A DNA stretch of 64,000 bases from Candidatus Electrothrix scaldis (GTDB lineage: Bacteria; Desulfobacterota; Desulfobulbia; Desulfobulbales; Desulfobulbaceae): assembly GCA_033584155.1 (NCBI GenBank), contig CP138355.1:3915826-3979825 (forward strand). The letters are read 5' to 3'. Below the pieces are notes generated by a model. That model was given only the letters and a program-made list of their open reading frames with translations. It was not told where the DNA came from and did no database searches. The number at the start of each line of letters is the position of its first letter. The stretch's first letter is position 1. A program made the translations under genes and the position numbers. Of the stretch, positions 7,215 through 15,769 are shown piece by piece.

Positions 7215-7646
7215 ATGATAGATTTGGAAATGGAATCGTCCTCAGCGATCAAAGATGAAGAGGCGATGAAAAAAAAGCTGGGCAGCTATCTGCGACAGAC
7301 CGGCATCAAAGACACTCCAGCAGCCCAACAGATTATTACCTCCCACCTCATCTCCAATGACCTGCGATACCCTTACGTGCTCTTCCGCAACGACACCCTT
7401 TATCTCTTTACCATTGATGGCATGAGTGGGGCAGAAAAGATGCCCGGCGCAAAGGGCACAGACTATCTCCGCTTTGACGGCAAGCGAATAACCCGAATTG
7501 ATCCGCTCTACTACCTTGGCCCTGAAGGCGAAAAAACGACCAGAGCAACAGCGACCTATCTGGACTCTGGCTTCAGCAGCAACAACAATAATAATAACAA
7601 TAACAACAACAATAATAATAACAACAACGGTAACAATAACGGCTAA
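7215..7646 (+). CDS. Protein with C-terminal poly-asparagine tail
   Basis: A 143-residue protein starting at the ATG behind an AGGAGGAG site at 7201. The first 115 residues form an ordinary mixed alpha/beta region, not recognised ('YPYVLFRNDTLYLFTIDG', 'DYLRFDGKRITRIDP'). The tail after 'YLDSGFSS' is 16 consecutive Asn, then Gly, three Asn and Gly. The Asn codons are an irregular mix of AAC and AAT, so the tract looks kept at protein level rather than being a perfect triplet microsatellite. There is no signal peptide. It is the first gene of a tight four-gene unit with a radical SAM enzyme, so a RiPP-like precursor is conceivable. It could equally be a protein with a low-complexity tail. Confidence 0.7.
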   Translation: MIDLEMESSSAIKDEEAMKKKLGSYLRQTGIKDTPAAQQIITSHLISNDLRYPYVLFRNDTLYLFTIDGMSGAEKMPGAKGTDYLRFDGKRITRIDPLYYLGPEGEKTTRATATYLDSGFSSNNNNNNNNNNNNNNNNGNNNG

Positions 7647-7666
7647 GCCGAACGGAACAGGGTGCA

Positions 7667-8503
7667 ATGTTTGCAAATATCATAAGAAGTATTTTCTTTC
7701 TTCTGCTCACAGCAGGTCTGCAATATACCAGCTTACAGTTTCATGATGTACCAGGCGCTGAGCGGGGCAAAGAGCACCCTATCTTCGCATATATCCTACC
7801 TGCGCTGCTCCTGATCATAGCCTACTGTCAGTGGCGCAAAATTGGGGCATTTAACAGAAGGGCCTGGATGGCTGAAAATCCGGCACCGTTCAGCCCGGAT
7901 ATGATTGACTGCTATGTCCGTTTTAAGGGGAGAATCACTGAAGAGAAGGCACACCGCCTACCCTTGAGTAACAAAGAGTGTGCGTACTATAGCGCACTGG
8001 TAACCGCTGAATGGCAGGTCAAAGCCAAGAAGCCAGCCAGAGGTATGGAAACAGCGCGTAAGCCTCTGCTGCGTGAACAGTCTTCTGAGGAGATAGAGCT
8101 CGCAGACAAGGAACACCGGGTATATATTACAATGGAGGAATTCACCAAGAGTTGGCTCGAACTCCATAGCAAGGAAAAGACACAGGCTCGATGTCCATCA
8201 CAGGTGACAGCTCAGGATCACGGCAAGTATAAAAAATATCATCTCGCAGAGCACTTCATTCTCCATAACGAACGTATTACTGTGCAAGGGCGCCTTGCTC
8301 GCAACCGGGATGGTCGCCTTTTCATCAGACCGACCCTCCTCCTGGAATTCCCTAGCCTCCTCTCTGTTCAGACAAAAACCAGTCAATTTGTGAAATATAT
8401 TGCCAACGAGGCGCGTAAAGAAGTCTGGAAAAAACAGATCGCAGTCATCTTTCTCCTATTCAACGCCGGGATACTGATCTATTTCTGGTGGTTCGCAGCG
8501 TGA
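7667..8503 (+). CDS. GIDE/MULAN-like membrane protein
   Basis: A 278-residue membrane protein. Hydrophobic segments lie at residues 5-20, 42-57 and 255-275. Between the last two is a soluble domain with 'RFKGRI', 'LPLSNKECAYYSALVTAEW' and 'FILHNERITVQGRLARNRDGRLFI'. That order (short OB-like strand, Y-Y-x-A-x-V, then V-x-G-x-x-x-x-x-x-D-G) resembles the GIDE domain of bacterial and eukaryotic MULAN-type proteins. The bacterial members lack a RING finger, and none is seen here. It begins 20 bases after the poly-Asn gene and ends 12 bases before the radical SAM gene. A role in presenting or handling a modified product at the membrane is inference only. Confidence 0.55.
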   Translation: MFANIIRSIFFLLLTAGLQYTSLQFHDVPGAERGKEHPIFAYILPALLLIIAYCQWRKIGAFNRRAWMAENPAPFSPDMIDCYVRFKGRITEEKAHRLPLSNKECAYYSALVTAEWQVKAKKPARGMETARKPLLREQSSEEIELADKEHRVYITMEEFTKSWLELHSKEKTQARCPSQVTAQDHGKYKKYHLAEHFILHNERITVQGRLARNRDGRLFIRPTLLLEFPSLLSVQTKTSQFVKYIANEARKEVWKKQIAVIFLLFNAGILIYFWWFAA

Positions 8504-8515
8504 GACAATGAACAG

Positions 8516-10372
8516 ATGATGCCAAATGCACAAGCTAACATTGAGGAAAAAGCAGACCAGCAAGTAAACCAGGATACAAGCCCGTTCCGCAAGGCCATCC
8601 ATCTGCTCTATGTGCCGACTAAATTCTGCAACATGAGCTGCCGGTACTGCTATCTGGGAGACCTAAGCGCTGCCAAGCCGGAGCCGGACAAAGTGCTCGG
8701 CACCCTCAACACGGCCCTGGAGGAGCTGTTAGCGCATGGCTACCTGCCCTTTAACCTTTCCTTTCACGGCGGCGAGGTCACTACCCTTCCCACCGAGCTG
8801 CTTGACGGCCTCTTCAGCATTGCCGCCCGCCATTATGCAAGTTATGGCGAAGAGATCAAAGCCCAGGGCTTCCGGGTCAGTCCTCCGCACATCAAAACCA
8901 ACCTCTTTGATTTTCAGCGACATTGGGATGTCTTTATTAAGCACCGGGTCTCAATCAGCGGCAGTGTAGACCTTCCCCTTCGTCTGCACGGACAATTTCG
9001 CCGAGACAAACAAGGACGCAGCACCCTCGCCCAAATCAGAGAGAATCTCAAACTCCTGGCCACCTATTCCCATAACAAAAAAATCTCCTGCGTGGTCACC
9101 CGTGCCCACCTGGATGCGATTGATGAATTCATCGCCGAGATCAGCTATCTCCACAATGAGATCGGCCTGGACATGAGCCGCTTCAATGTTATGTTCGGCT
9201 TTGACTCGAACAAGAACAGAGGTAGATTCGCCCAGCAGGACCTTGGCGCAACCATGCTCAGCGATGCTGAACAGGTCCGTTTCTATCAGGCAGTAAAAAA
9301 GGCCTTTGTCGGTACTCCCTTGGAAAATGCCTTACGCACCGAGTGGTTCAAGGAATTTACCCCGGAATATTGTTGCTCTTCAGTCAACTGCGGGGGGAAA
9401 TTCTTCCTGCTCCAGTTTGACGGCGAGGTCTTTTCCTGCCCGCGCGGTCAGTCATCGCCCGCATATCGCTACGGCAATATCTTCACCGACGGCGTGGAGG
9501 CGGTGATTGGCAACGGCTGGAATATGATGGAGCGCAACGAAAATCTCCTCGACATTGATGATGACTGCGCCTGTTGTCCGTGGCTGCCCCACTGCAATCT
9601 GGGCTGCACCTTTGTCCGTCAAGAGACCAGGCTGAAAAAGAGCTACACCTGCCTGCTCCAGAAGCAGCTCTACCAAGATGCGCCGGACCGCTGGCCGCCT
9701 CTTCCTCCAGAGGAAATCACTGCGTATGCCCAACGTCTTTTTCTGAATAATAATATCAAGAAACTGCAACAGGGCTACGTGAAAAAGGAACGAGTCATCA
9801 GCCCAGAGCTTTTTACTGACACCAATACTCTGAGCGAGATCATCCGCCGTGATGCAAAGCTCCAGGCCCTGTACAGCGACGAACTATTTTTTCTGCGGAT
9901 AAACGGGGTGGAATACCGTCTGCACTCGGCAATCCTAAAAAATGAGATGGACATTGAGGTACTGGACCCGAGCAGTACGATCTTACTCGGGGTACGGAAA
10001 GATGTATTCAGCCTTGCCTGTGAGGACGAAATCAATAACTACGTCCACCTGATGCTTTTGCGGGATACCGCTGTGGTCTATGGTGACGAACAGCGCACCA
10101 AGCAGGAACATATCTTTGACTATTCGCTCTACAGAAATGCCTTTCTTGCTGCTGCCCAACAGGAAGGAAACTATGCGGTGCTGGATATCTCCCAGCTGCT
10201 GATCAGTCATGCCCAGTTCTATCTGGATGGTGTGCGGAATATTTTCTTTATCACCACCAAGGCGTTGCGAGAATATCATTACAGCAAACATCGCAAGAAC
10301 GCCTTTTATCACATCCAGGCAATCAACCTACCCTTTCAGAACCTTGAGTTCTATTGGCAGGAAAACGACTAA
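8516..10372 (+). CDS. SPASM-type radical SAM enzyme
   Basis: A 618-residue radical SAM protein. The CX3CX2C cluster motif is at Cys38, Cys42 and Cys45 ('CNMSCRYCYLGD'), and the SAM-binding G-G-E is at residues 85-87. Two further Cys-rich groups, near residues 285-308 ('CCSSVNCGG', 'VFSCPRGQ') and 350-378 ('CACCPWLPHCNLGC' and a later Cys), form a SPASM domain for auxiliary Fe-S clusters. About 230 C-terminal residues after the SPASM domain match nothing I recognise. SPASM enzymes mature ribosomal peptides, sulfatases or quinohemoproteins. The neighbouring poly-Asn protein and small lipoprotein are the obvious candidate substrates. A second ATG lies at 8519. Confidence 0.85.
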   Translation: MMPNAQANIEEKADQQVNQDTSPFRKAIHLLYVPTKFCNMSCRYCYLGDLSAAKPEPDKVLGTLNTALEELLAHGYLPFNLSFHGGEVTTLPTELLDGLFSIAARHYASYGEEIKAQGFRVSPPHIKTNLFDFQRHWDVFIKHRVSISGSVDLPLRLHGQFRRDKQGRSTLAQIRENLKLLATYSHNKKISCVVTRAHLDAIDEFIAEISYLHNEIGLDMSRFNVMFGFDSNKNRGRFAQQDLGATMLSDAEQVRFYQAVKKAFVGTPLENALRTEWFKEFTPEYCCSSVNCGGKFFLLQFDGEVFSCPRGQSSPAYRYGNIFTDGVEAVIGNGWNMMERNENLLDIDDDCACCPWLPHCNLGCTFVRQETRLKKSYTCLLQKQLYQDAPDRWPPLPPEEITAYAQRLFLNNNIKKLQQGYVKKERVISPELFTDTNTLSEIIRRDAKLQALYSDELFFLRINGVEYRLHSAILKNEMDIEVLDPSSTILLGVRKDVFSLACEDEINNYVHLMLLRDTAVVYGDEQRTKQEHIFDYSLYRNAFLAAAQQEGNYAVLDISQLLISHAQFYLDGVRNIFFITTKALREYHYSKHRKNAFYHIQAINLPFQNLEFYWQEND

Positions 10373-10385
10373 GCTGAATGACACT

Positions 10386-10622
10386 ATGAAACTCTTCTTA
10401 TCGAATAACGCAGTCATTCTTCTCGCCATGCTCCTGCTTACATTTCTGGCAGCCGGATGCCACCAGGACGCTCGAAGCAAGGTACTGAAAAAGATGCCTG
10501 CAAGAGGCACCTTGTCATATAATCATGTTGTCTACGTGGAGAATGACGGGAGCTGTGATATCGGTCAAGTCATTAAGATCACCGGCGGCAAAGCAGAGCA
10601 AGGGCATCAAAAGGAAGTATGA
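10386..10622 (+). CDS. Small lipoprotein, DUF6719-like
   Basis: A 78-residue lipoprotein. It has a hydrophobic signal ending 'LLTFLAAGC' with Cys25 as the lipidated residue, followed by a short mature part containing 'MPARGTL', 'VYVENDGSCDIGQVIKITGG'. That G-x-L-x-n-D-G-S-C-x-x-G-Q-x-x-x-x-T-G-G pattern resembles the DUF6719 family of tiny lipoproteins of unknown function. It starts 13 bases after the radical SAM stop, hence co-transcribed. The conserved Cys and Gly-rich end could be a modification target, which is speculative. Confidence 0.6.
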   Translation: MKLFLSNNAVILLAMLLLTFLAAGCHQDARSKVLKKMPARGTLSYNHVVYVENDGSCDIGQVIKITGGKAEQGHQKEV

Positions 10623-10671
10623 ATGCGCCAACCTGCCTGAGTGAGGTTTGCATCCCGTATTACTCCTCACT

Positions 10672-10867
10672 TCAGGACATCACCTCCGCTGCCACCTTCT
10701 CAAGCCGCTCTCGGAAAATCCTCCAATCCCCAATCAGCGGGCGTGAGCGGCTTCATCCCGTGGGCCATTCTGGCCTTATCACAGCGCTCATTAATGACTC
10801 CATCCAGCAGCGATGGTGGAAAATCCCGGCAAACAGAAGCTCGCCGCTCATAAATCGAGCGACATAA
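10672..10867 (-). pseudogene. Possible remnant of a coding region
   Basis: On the minus strand, translation from about 10863 gives a plausible protein-like stretch ('RDFPPSLLDGVINERCDKAR', 'MKPLTPADWGLEDFPR') that ends at 10700. The neighbouring frame continues with 'ERLEKVAAEVMS' to a stop at 10672. No start codon or ribosome site is present. It reads like the decayed end of an old gene, possibly of mobile origin. The evidence is only its protein-like composition. Confidence 0.25.
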
Positions 10868-10992
10868 AAGAAGACATCATTACACAATAGAAGACACAAA
10901 CACTTCAATTATGAAGTAAATATACACTTACGAACATTACTGCTCAAAGTTCAAAAAATATCTTTCTTTACTAAAAATGAGCAAACTAATAA

Positions 10993-11460
<468 letters not shown>

Positions 11461-11513
11461 GGTCGCCGAAAAAAAGAATACATGCACTGTCGAATCGGTG
11501 AAGGAGAAGAAAG

Positions 11514-11681
11514 ATGAAGAATAAAACTCTGACAACAGGAATCCTGATTATCTTGGCATTAACACCGACCTTTGTCGGCGCAGCTGATGAAGCCATGACT
11601 GTACAGAGCCATCTTAACTCTATCTGGAATCTGATTATCGGTGCGCTGATCTTTTTCATGAAAAGTCGAAAAAACATATAA
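11514..11681 (+). pseudogene. Truncated amt fragment (duplicate N-terminus)
   Basis: A 55-codon frame with a good AAGGAG site that aligns with the start of the full Amt 200 bases downstream. Both share the signal-peptide layout, the 'T-x-x-G-A-x-D-E' cleavage region and the first helix up to 'FFM'. Here the sequence then diverges to 'KSRKNI' and stops at 11679. It is therefore the 5' remnant of a second, diverged amt copy. It sits exactly where the glnK-amt order would place amt. It could still be translated as a 55-residue peptide. Confidence 0.75.
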
Positions 11682-11717
11682 TTTTTTCTTAAGTTATACA
11701 GAAATAAGGTGAGAATA

Positions 11718-13019
11718 ATGAAGAAAAAAATGCTGCTAACCGGAGCTCTGCTTACGCTCTCTCTGTTACCAACTTTAGCTGGTGCCGGTGACGAACCCAC
11801 CGCACAGGGTGTACAGACCAATCTTGACTATGTGTGGACTTTGGTCGCTGCTGCTCTGGTTTTCTTTATGCAGGCTGGTTTTGCTATGGTTGAGGCTGGT
11901 TTTACCCGGGCCAAGAACGCCATTAATATTATGATGAAGAACCTGATGGACTTCAGCATGGGTTCTCTGTTCTTCTGGGCCATCGGTTTTGGCCTGATGT
12001 TCGGAACCAGTGGTACAGGTTGGTTCGGAACTGACGGTTTTTTCCTCAGCGATTTCAAAGCTGGCGGAGATCCTTGGGTTCTTGCCTTCTGGATGTTCCA
12101 GTGTGTTTTTGCTGCAACTGCTGCAACCATCGTTTCCGGTGCAATGGCTGAGCGGACAAAATTCACCAGCTACCTGATCTACAGCGCTGCACTTTGCGCC
12201 TTTATTTACCCGGTATTTGGTAGCTGGGCCTGGGGCAGCCTGTTCCACGGTAGTGGCTGGCTTGAAGGAATGGGTTTCATTGATTTCGCAGGCTCAACCG
12301 TTGTTCACTCTATCGGTGGCTGGGCAGCTCTGGCAGGCGCTATCGTCATTGGACCACGTGTAGGAAAATACGGCAAGAACGGCGAAGTAAAGGCCATCCC
12401 TGGTCACAACATCCCCCTGGCAGCTGTTGGCGTTTTCATCCTCTGGCTCGGCTGGTTCGGATTCAACCCTGGCTCCACCACAGCAGGTATCACTGATATC
12501 GCCATGATCTTTGTTAACACCAACTTGGCAGCTTGTGCCGGTGCCGTTACCGGCATGCTCACCTCCTGGGTTATGTTCAAGAAGCCGGACATCAGCATGA
12601 GTCTCAACGGCGCACTGGCTGGTCTGGTAGGTATCACCGCCGGTTGTGCCAATGTCAGCCCGACCAGCTCTGCAATCATCGGGGCAATCGCTGGTGTCCT
12701 GGTTGTCTTCTCGGTTGTCATCATCGATCGTATGCACATTGATGATCCGGTGGGTGCAGTTTCTGTCCACGGCGTCTGCGGTGCTTGGGGAACCTTGGCT
12801 GCTGGTATCTTCAACATGGAAGGTGTAACCGCCAAGATCATCACCACCCAGTTGATAGGTATTGGCGCGGCCTTTGCCTGGAGCTTCGGTTGCGCGTTCA
12901 TTCTCTTTACAGTTATCAAAATGACCGTTGGCCTCCGGGTTACCGAAGAGGAAGAGATTGAGGGGCTAGATTATGGCGAGCACGGATCTCATGCTTACGC
13001 AGACTTCATGACCAAATAA
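11718..13019 (+). CDS. amtB: Ammonium transporter
   Basis: A 433-residue Amt/MEP/Rh channel. Residues 1-23 are a signal peptide ending 'LAGAGDE'. Eleven membrane helices follow, with 'FFMQAGFAMVEAGFTRAKNA' in helix 1, 'VHSIGGWAALAGAIVIGPR' in helix 5 (conserved pore His), and 'DDPVGAVSVHGVCGAWGTLA' (second pore His). The C-terminal tail 'EEEIEGLDYGEHG' is the segment that contacts PII. It conducts ammonium across the inner membrane and is gated by the glnK product. The ATG at 11718 is chosen because it gives a standard signal peptide. The gap to glnK contains a truncated amt copy. Confidence 0.93.
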   Translation: MKKKMLLTGALLTLSLLPTLAGAGDEPTAQGVQTNLDYVWTLVAAALVFFMQAGFAMVEAGFTRAKNAINIMMKNLMDFSMGSLFFWAIGFGLMFGTSGTGWFGTDGFFLSDFKAGGDPWVLAFWMFQCVFAATAATIVSGAMAERTKFTSYLIYSAALCAFIYPVFGSWAWGSLFHGSGWLEGMGFIDFAGSTVVHSIGGWAALAGAIVIGPRVGKYGKNGEVKAIPGHNIPLAAVGVFILWLGWFGFNPGSTTAGITDIAMIFVNTNLAACAGAVTGMLTSWVMFKKPDISMSLNGALAGLVGITAGCANVSPTSSAIIGAIAGVLVVFSVVIIDRMHIDDPVGAVSVHGVCGAWGTLAAGIFNMEGVTAKIITTQLIGIGAAFAWSFGCAFILFTVIKMTVGLRVTEEEEIEGLDYGEHGSHAYADFMTK

Positions 13020-13060
13020 GTCACCCCTCACTTGCTCGAACAAAAACGGTTCGCAAAGAC

Positions 13061-13146
13061 TTCTCCGGCTCCTCCTTGGGCCGGAGAAGAGTCCTCCCTT
13101 TACGAACCAAGAGTTCAGCGCCCTGTGCCCGGTTTAAGCCGGGCAC
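13061..13146 (+). terminator. Terminator region after amtB
   Basis: Two hairpins follow the amt stop. The first (13061-13088) has the 9-bp stem TTCTCCGGC/GCCGGAGAA; the second (13125-13146) has the stem GTGCCCGG/CCGGGCAC followed by a T-rich run (TTTCCATTTTCC). The second has the better terminator form. The rest of the gap up to adk at 13404 shows no gene. Confidence 0.65.
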
Positions 13147-13403
13147 TTTCCATTTTCCCTTTCAGCTTCCTGCCTCCCCGCTCATTCCTTAAATTTCCTC
13201 TCCCTCCTCTATTTTTGCTACCATCAAAAGCAAAGATGGTGTAAGGTGTTCAATTTTCCCTTAAGGTGAGTTCACCCCTTAATCTTCAACAGAAAAGTAG
13301 CCTAACTCAAACAAGATGCCTTACAGGAGGCTCCCATCAGGTTAGGACCTGCTTTATCAGTACATCATAAATAAATCGAAAGAATACTTACAAGGAGAAT
13401 ACC

Positions 13404-14051
13404 ATGAAGCTTATCCTTCTCGGTGCGCCTGGCGCGGGCAAAGGAACTGTTGCTAAACTGCTGACCGCTATTGATGGTTCAGTGCAGATTTCCACCGGCG
13501 ACATCCTGCGCGGTGCTGTTCAGGCCGGAAGCGACCTGGGCAAAGAAGCTGAAGGCTACATGAAACGAGGTGACTTGGTTCCTGATTCTCTAATCATGGG
13601 CATTATGGAAAAACGCCTTCAGGAAGATGACTGTGCTAACGGTTTTCTGCTGGACGGTTTTCCCCGCACCATTCCTCAGGCAGAAGCCCTGAAAGAGCTG
13701 ATGGCAAAACTGGACATCACCTTGGACAAGGCTGTGAACATTGACGTACCCAAGGACATCATCCTGGATCGTCTCTGCACCCGTCGTACCTGTGAAAACG
13801 GCGACTGCCAGGCCATCTACAACGTAAAGTCCAACCCGCCCAAGCAGGAAGGCATCTGCGACAAATGTGGTTCCAAGGTTGTTCAGCGCGAAGACGAGAC
13901 CGAAGAGGCTATCAGCCATCGTCTGGCAACCTATAACGAGAAGACTGCTCCGCTGATCGGTTTTTACGAAAAAGAAGGTCTGCTGCTCTCTGTTGAGGCA
14001 ACCTCCAGCGACGCGGTTATCGAGGCTGTAAAAAAAGAGCTGAGCCTGTAA
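13404..14051 (+). CDS. adk: Adenylate kinase, zinc-LID type
   Basis: A 215-residue adenylate kinase that interconverts ATP, AMP and ADP. The P-loop 'GAPGAGKGT' is at residues 7-15, the AMP-binding region has 'STGDILRGAV', and 'DGFPRT' is near residue 86. The LID domain (residues about 125-160) carries a CX4C pair ('RRTCENGDC') and a CX2C pair ('GICDKCG'), the long zinc-binding form, although the first pair has a longer spacing than usual. An AAGGAG site precedes the ATG. The purC gene follows at 88 bases, separated by a palindrome. Confidence 0.93.
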   Translation: MKLILLGAPGAGKGTVAKLLTAIDGSVQISTGDILRGAVQAGSDLGKEAEGYMKRGDLVPDSLIMGIMEKRLQEDDCANGFLLDGFPRTIPQAEALKELMAKLDITLDKAVNIDVPKDIILDRLCTRRTCENGDCQAIYNVKSNPPKQEGICDKCGSKVVQREDETEEAISHRLATYNEKTAPLIGFYEKEGLLLSVEATSSDAVIEAVKKELSL

Positions 14052-14084
14052 GATATTCGCTGCAACCCGCCGTTGCAGGATACC

Positions 14085-14112
14085 GTAGGGGCACGGCACG
14101 CCGTACCCCTAC
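14085..14112 (+). repeat. REP-like palindrome between adk and purC
   Basis: Arms GTAGGGGCACGGC (14085-14097) and GCCGTACCCCTAC (14100-14112) form a hairpin with a two-base loop and one mismatch. There is no T-tract, so it is more like a REP-type interspersed palindrome than a terminator. I saw no second copy in this window. Confidence 0.65.
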
Positions 14113-14138
14113 CGGGTAACCACCACCGAGTAAATACC

Positions 14139-15029
14139 ATGAGTACTGCTGTTATCCGGACTGACCTGCCGGAACTGAACCTACTGCATCGCGGTAAGGT
14201 TCGTGATATGTATGAAATTCCCGGTCATGAAGACAAACTGCTCATGATCGCCACAGACAGAATATCTGCCTATGACGTGGTCATGGATGATCCCATTATC
14301 GATAAGGGCAAGGTCCTGACCCAGATTTCCCTATTTTGGTTCAACCTGCTGGCTGATATCGTGCCCAACCATCTGATTTCTGCTGATGTTGATCAGTACC
14401 CAGAGGTTTGTCACCAATATCGGGATCAACTGGAAGACCGTTCTATGCTGGTGCGCCGCACCAAGGTTATGCCCATTGAGTGCATCGTTCGCGGCTACAT
14501 CTCCGGTTCTTTCTGGTCAGCATACAAGAAAGACACCACGGTTTGTGGTTTTGGCCTGCCTGAAGGCATGCTAGAATCCGATAAATTTCCTCAGCCGCTC
14601 TTCACCCCGTCTACCAAGGCGGAACAGGGCCTACACGATGAGAACATCTCTGTTGCGAAGATGGAGGAGGTCGTGGGTAAGGAGATTGCGGACAAGATGG
14701 CTAACATCAGCGTTCGACTCTACGAAAAAGCTGCTGAATATGCCCGGAGCAAGGGTATTATCATTGCTGATACCAAGTTCGAACTTGGCATGGCCGATGG
14801 GGAGCTGATCCTGATTGATGAGGTCCTAACCCCGGATTCTTCCCGGTTCTGGCCAATGGATGAGTACAAGCCAGGCCAGGGACAGCCAAGCTTTGACAAG
14901 CAATTCCTGCGGGATTACCTTTCCTCTTTAGATTGGGATAAGCAACCTCCGCCACCGCCTCTGCCAGCAGAGATCGTGGAGAAAACCGCTGCCCGCTATA
15001 AAGAAGCGCAGGAGCGTCTGACCGCCTAA
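14139..15029 (+). CDS. purC: Phosphoribosylaminoimidazole-succinocarboxamide synthase
   Basis: A 296-residue SAICAR synthetase of purine biosynthesis, of the longer form. Signature stretches are '[12 protein letters not shown]' (residues 18-29), '[14 protein letters not shown]', '[11 protein letters not shown]', '[17 protein letters not shown]' and 'IADTKFELG'. The ATG at 14139 gives the family N-terminus; an earlier in-frame ATG would run through the palindrome. No AGGAG is evident, only weak purines. A strong terminator follows the stop. Confidence 0.93.
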   Translation: MSTAVIRTDLPELNLLHRGKVRDMYEIPGHEDKLLMIATDRISAYDVVMDDPIIDKGKVLTQISLFWFNLLADIVPNHLISADVDQYPEVCHQYRDQLEDRSMLVRRTKVMPIECIVRGYISGSFWSAYKKDTTVCGFGLPEGMLESDKFPQPLFTPSTKAEQGLHDENISVAKMEEVVGKEIADKMANISVRLYEKAAEYARSKGIIIADTKFELGMADGELILIDEVLTPDSSRFWPMDEYKPGQGQPSFDKQFLRDYLSSLDWDKQPPPPPLPAEIVEKTAARYKEAQERLTA

Positions 15030-15043
15030 GTTTCTTTTCTTTG

Positions 15044-15079
15044 AACCACCGGCTTCATTCCTTGAAGTCGGTGGTTTTC
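15044..15079 (+). terminator. Rho-independent terminator of purC
   Basis: Stem AACCACCGGCTTCA (15044-15057) pairs with TGAAGTCGGTGGTT (15063-15076), followed by T-rich sequence. It lies 15 bases after the purC stop. Confidence 0.9.
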
Positions 15080-15119
15080 TAGCTTCGGCCCTCCACAGTA
15101 ACACCTTCCGGTTCATCGC

Positions 15120-15267
15120 AGATTAGTGGGGAAAGGTGCTCGTGCAGTCCAGATTTTCAACTCCAGAAGATGGTATTACCTGTCGCGATAACCTTTCGTT
15201 ACGGCCTGTGAAAGCTTAAATTTTGGAGAGAGAGGTAAAGGGAAAAGGCTCTTCTCCCCACTAATCT
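15120..15267. mobile_element. MITE-like element, 148 bp
   Basis: A segment bounded by perfect 13-bp inverted ends: AGATTAGTGGGGA at 15120-15132 and TCCCCACTAATCT at 15255-15267. The interior codes for nothing. The size and ends fit a miniature inverted-repeat element. No clear target duplication is visible in the flanks. It lies between the purC terminator and an orphan antitoxin gene, where the toxin partner would be expected. Confidence 0.5.
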
Positions 15268-15289
15268 ACGAAGAGCCGCAAAAATAAGC

Positions 15290-15514
15290 TCAACGGCCAT
15301 AATGTCCCCTGACCCGCGCCTTTATATCCTCCCATGTAAGAGAGGAGGCTGGGTTCTTCAGCAAATTTTCCCGGCGGCGGTTCAGTTCCTGAGCCTGCCA
15401 TTCATGGATCGGCACGTCGGATGGTTCAGCGGCGAGATCATCCCAGAGATCCTCCACAAGCTGAAGTTTTTCCGACGGACTCAGGTCGAAAATGGATTCC
15501 GTGTTCATAGTCAC
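15290..15514 (-). CDS. Orphan addiction-module antitoxin (TIGR02574 type), copy 1
   Basis: A 74-residue protein of the 'putative addiction module component' family. It has the typical 'SIFDLSPSEKLQLVEDLWDDLA' helix, 'IHEWQAQELNRRRE' and an ending 'TWEDIKARVRG'. These antitoxins normally precede a RelE/ParE toxin, but no such frame follows; the downstream side is occupied by a MITE-like element. A near-identical copy, with about 310 bases of shared flanking sequence, is at 21922-22149 and also lacks a toxin. Confidence 0.75.
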   Translation of the reverse strand: MTMNTESIFDLSPSEKLQLVEDLWDDLAAEPSDVPIHEWQAQELNRRRENLLKNPASSLTWEDIKARVRGHYGR

Positions 15515-15600
15515 CTCGTTATTGATTTTGGCGGATTATCAAAACTATATTGGTCCTTTTTCAGTATAAATGGGGTTATGCGATATAATCAATTCAATCA

Positions 15601-15730
15601 CCCCTTGGAAACAGCCCTTATCCCCTTGTACGCATGACAATCCCCTTGGGGACAGTCCTCATCCCCCTGTGACGCAGGATGATCCCCTTGAGGAAGGGCT
15701 TCAGGGGACCCCCCGCAGCGCGTAGGGTGG
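15601..15730. repeat. Island repeat A (modular CCCCTTGGGG family)
   Basis: First of nine related GC-rich blocks in the TA island. The unit is 41-42 bp, built from a GTGACGCAGGAT(G)ATCCCC head and an inner palindrome CCCCTTGGGG. A CTTCGGGGGAAGGG tail and a variable GGGTGG/CGGGAATG end often follow. Here two units lie 41 bases apart. Confidence 0.75.
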
Positions 15731-15769
15731 ACGGAAAAAATAAATCCGGCCCCTTTTTCCGGAATTACG

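Noticed and set aside
7573..7643. AAY-rich tract as a plain microsatellite or sequencing artefact
   Set aside because: The codons are irregularly mixed and the frame closes normally after a Gly-Asn-Gly end. Length variation cannot be excluded without other strains.
13032..13244. 70-codon frame after amtB
   Set aside because: It covers the terminator hairpins, is Pro- and Ser-rich by composition, and has no ribosome site.
14085..14112. Palindrome between adk and purC as a terminator
   Set aside because: There is no T-tract on either side; a REP-type element fits better.
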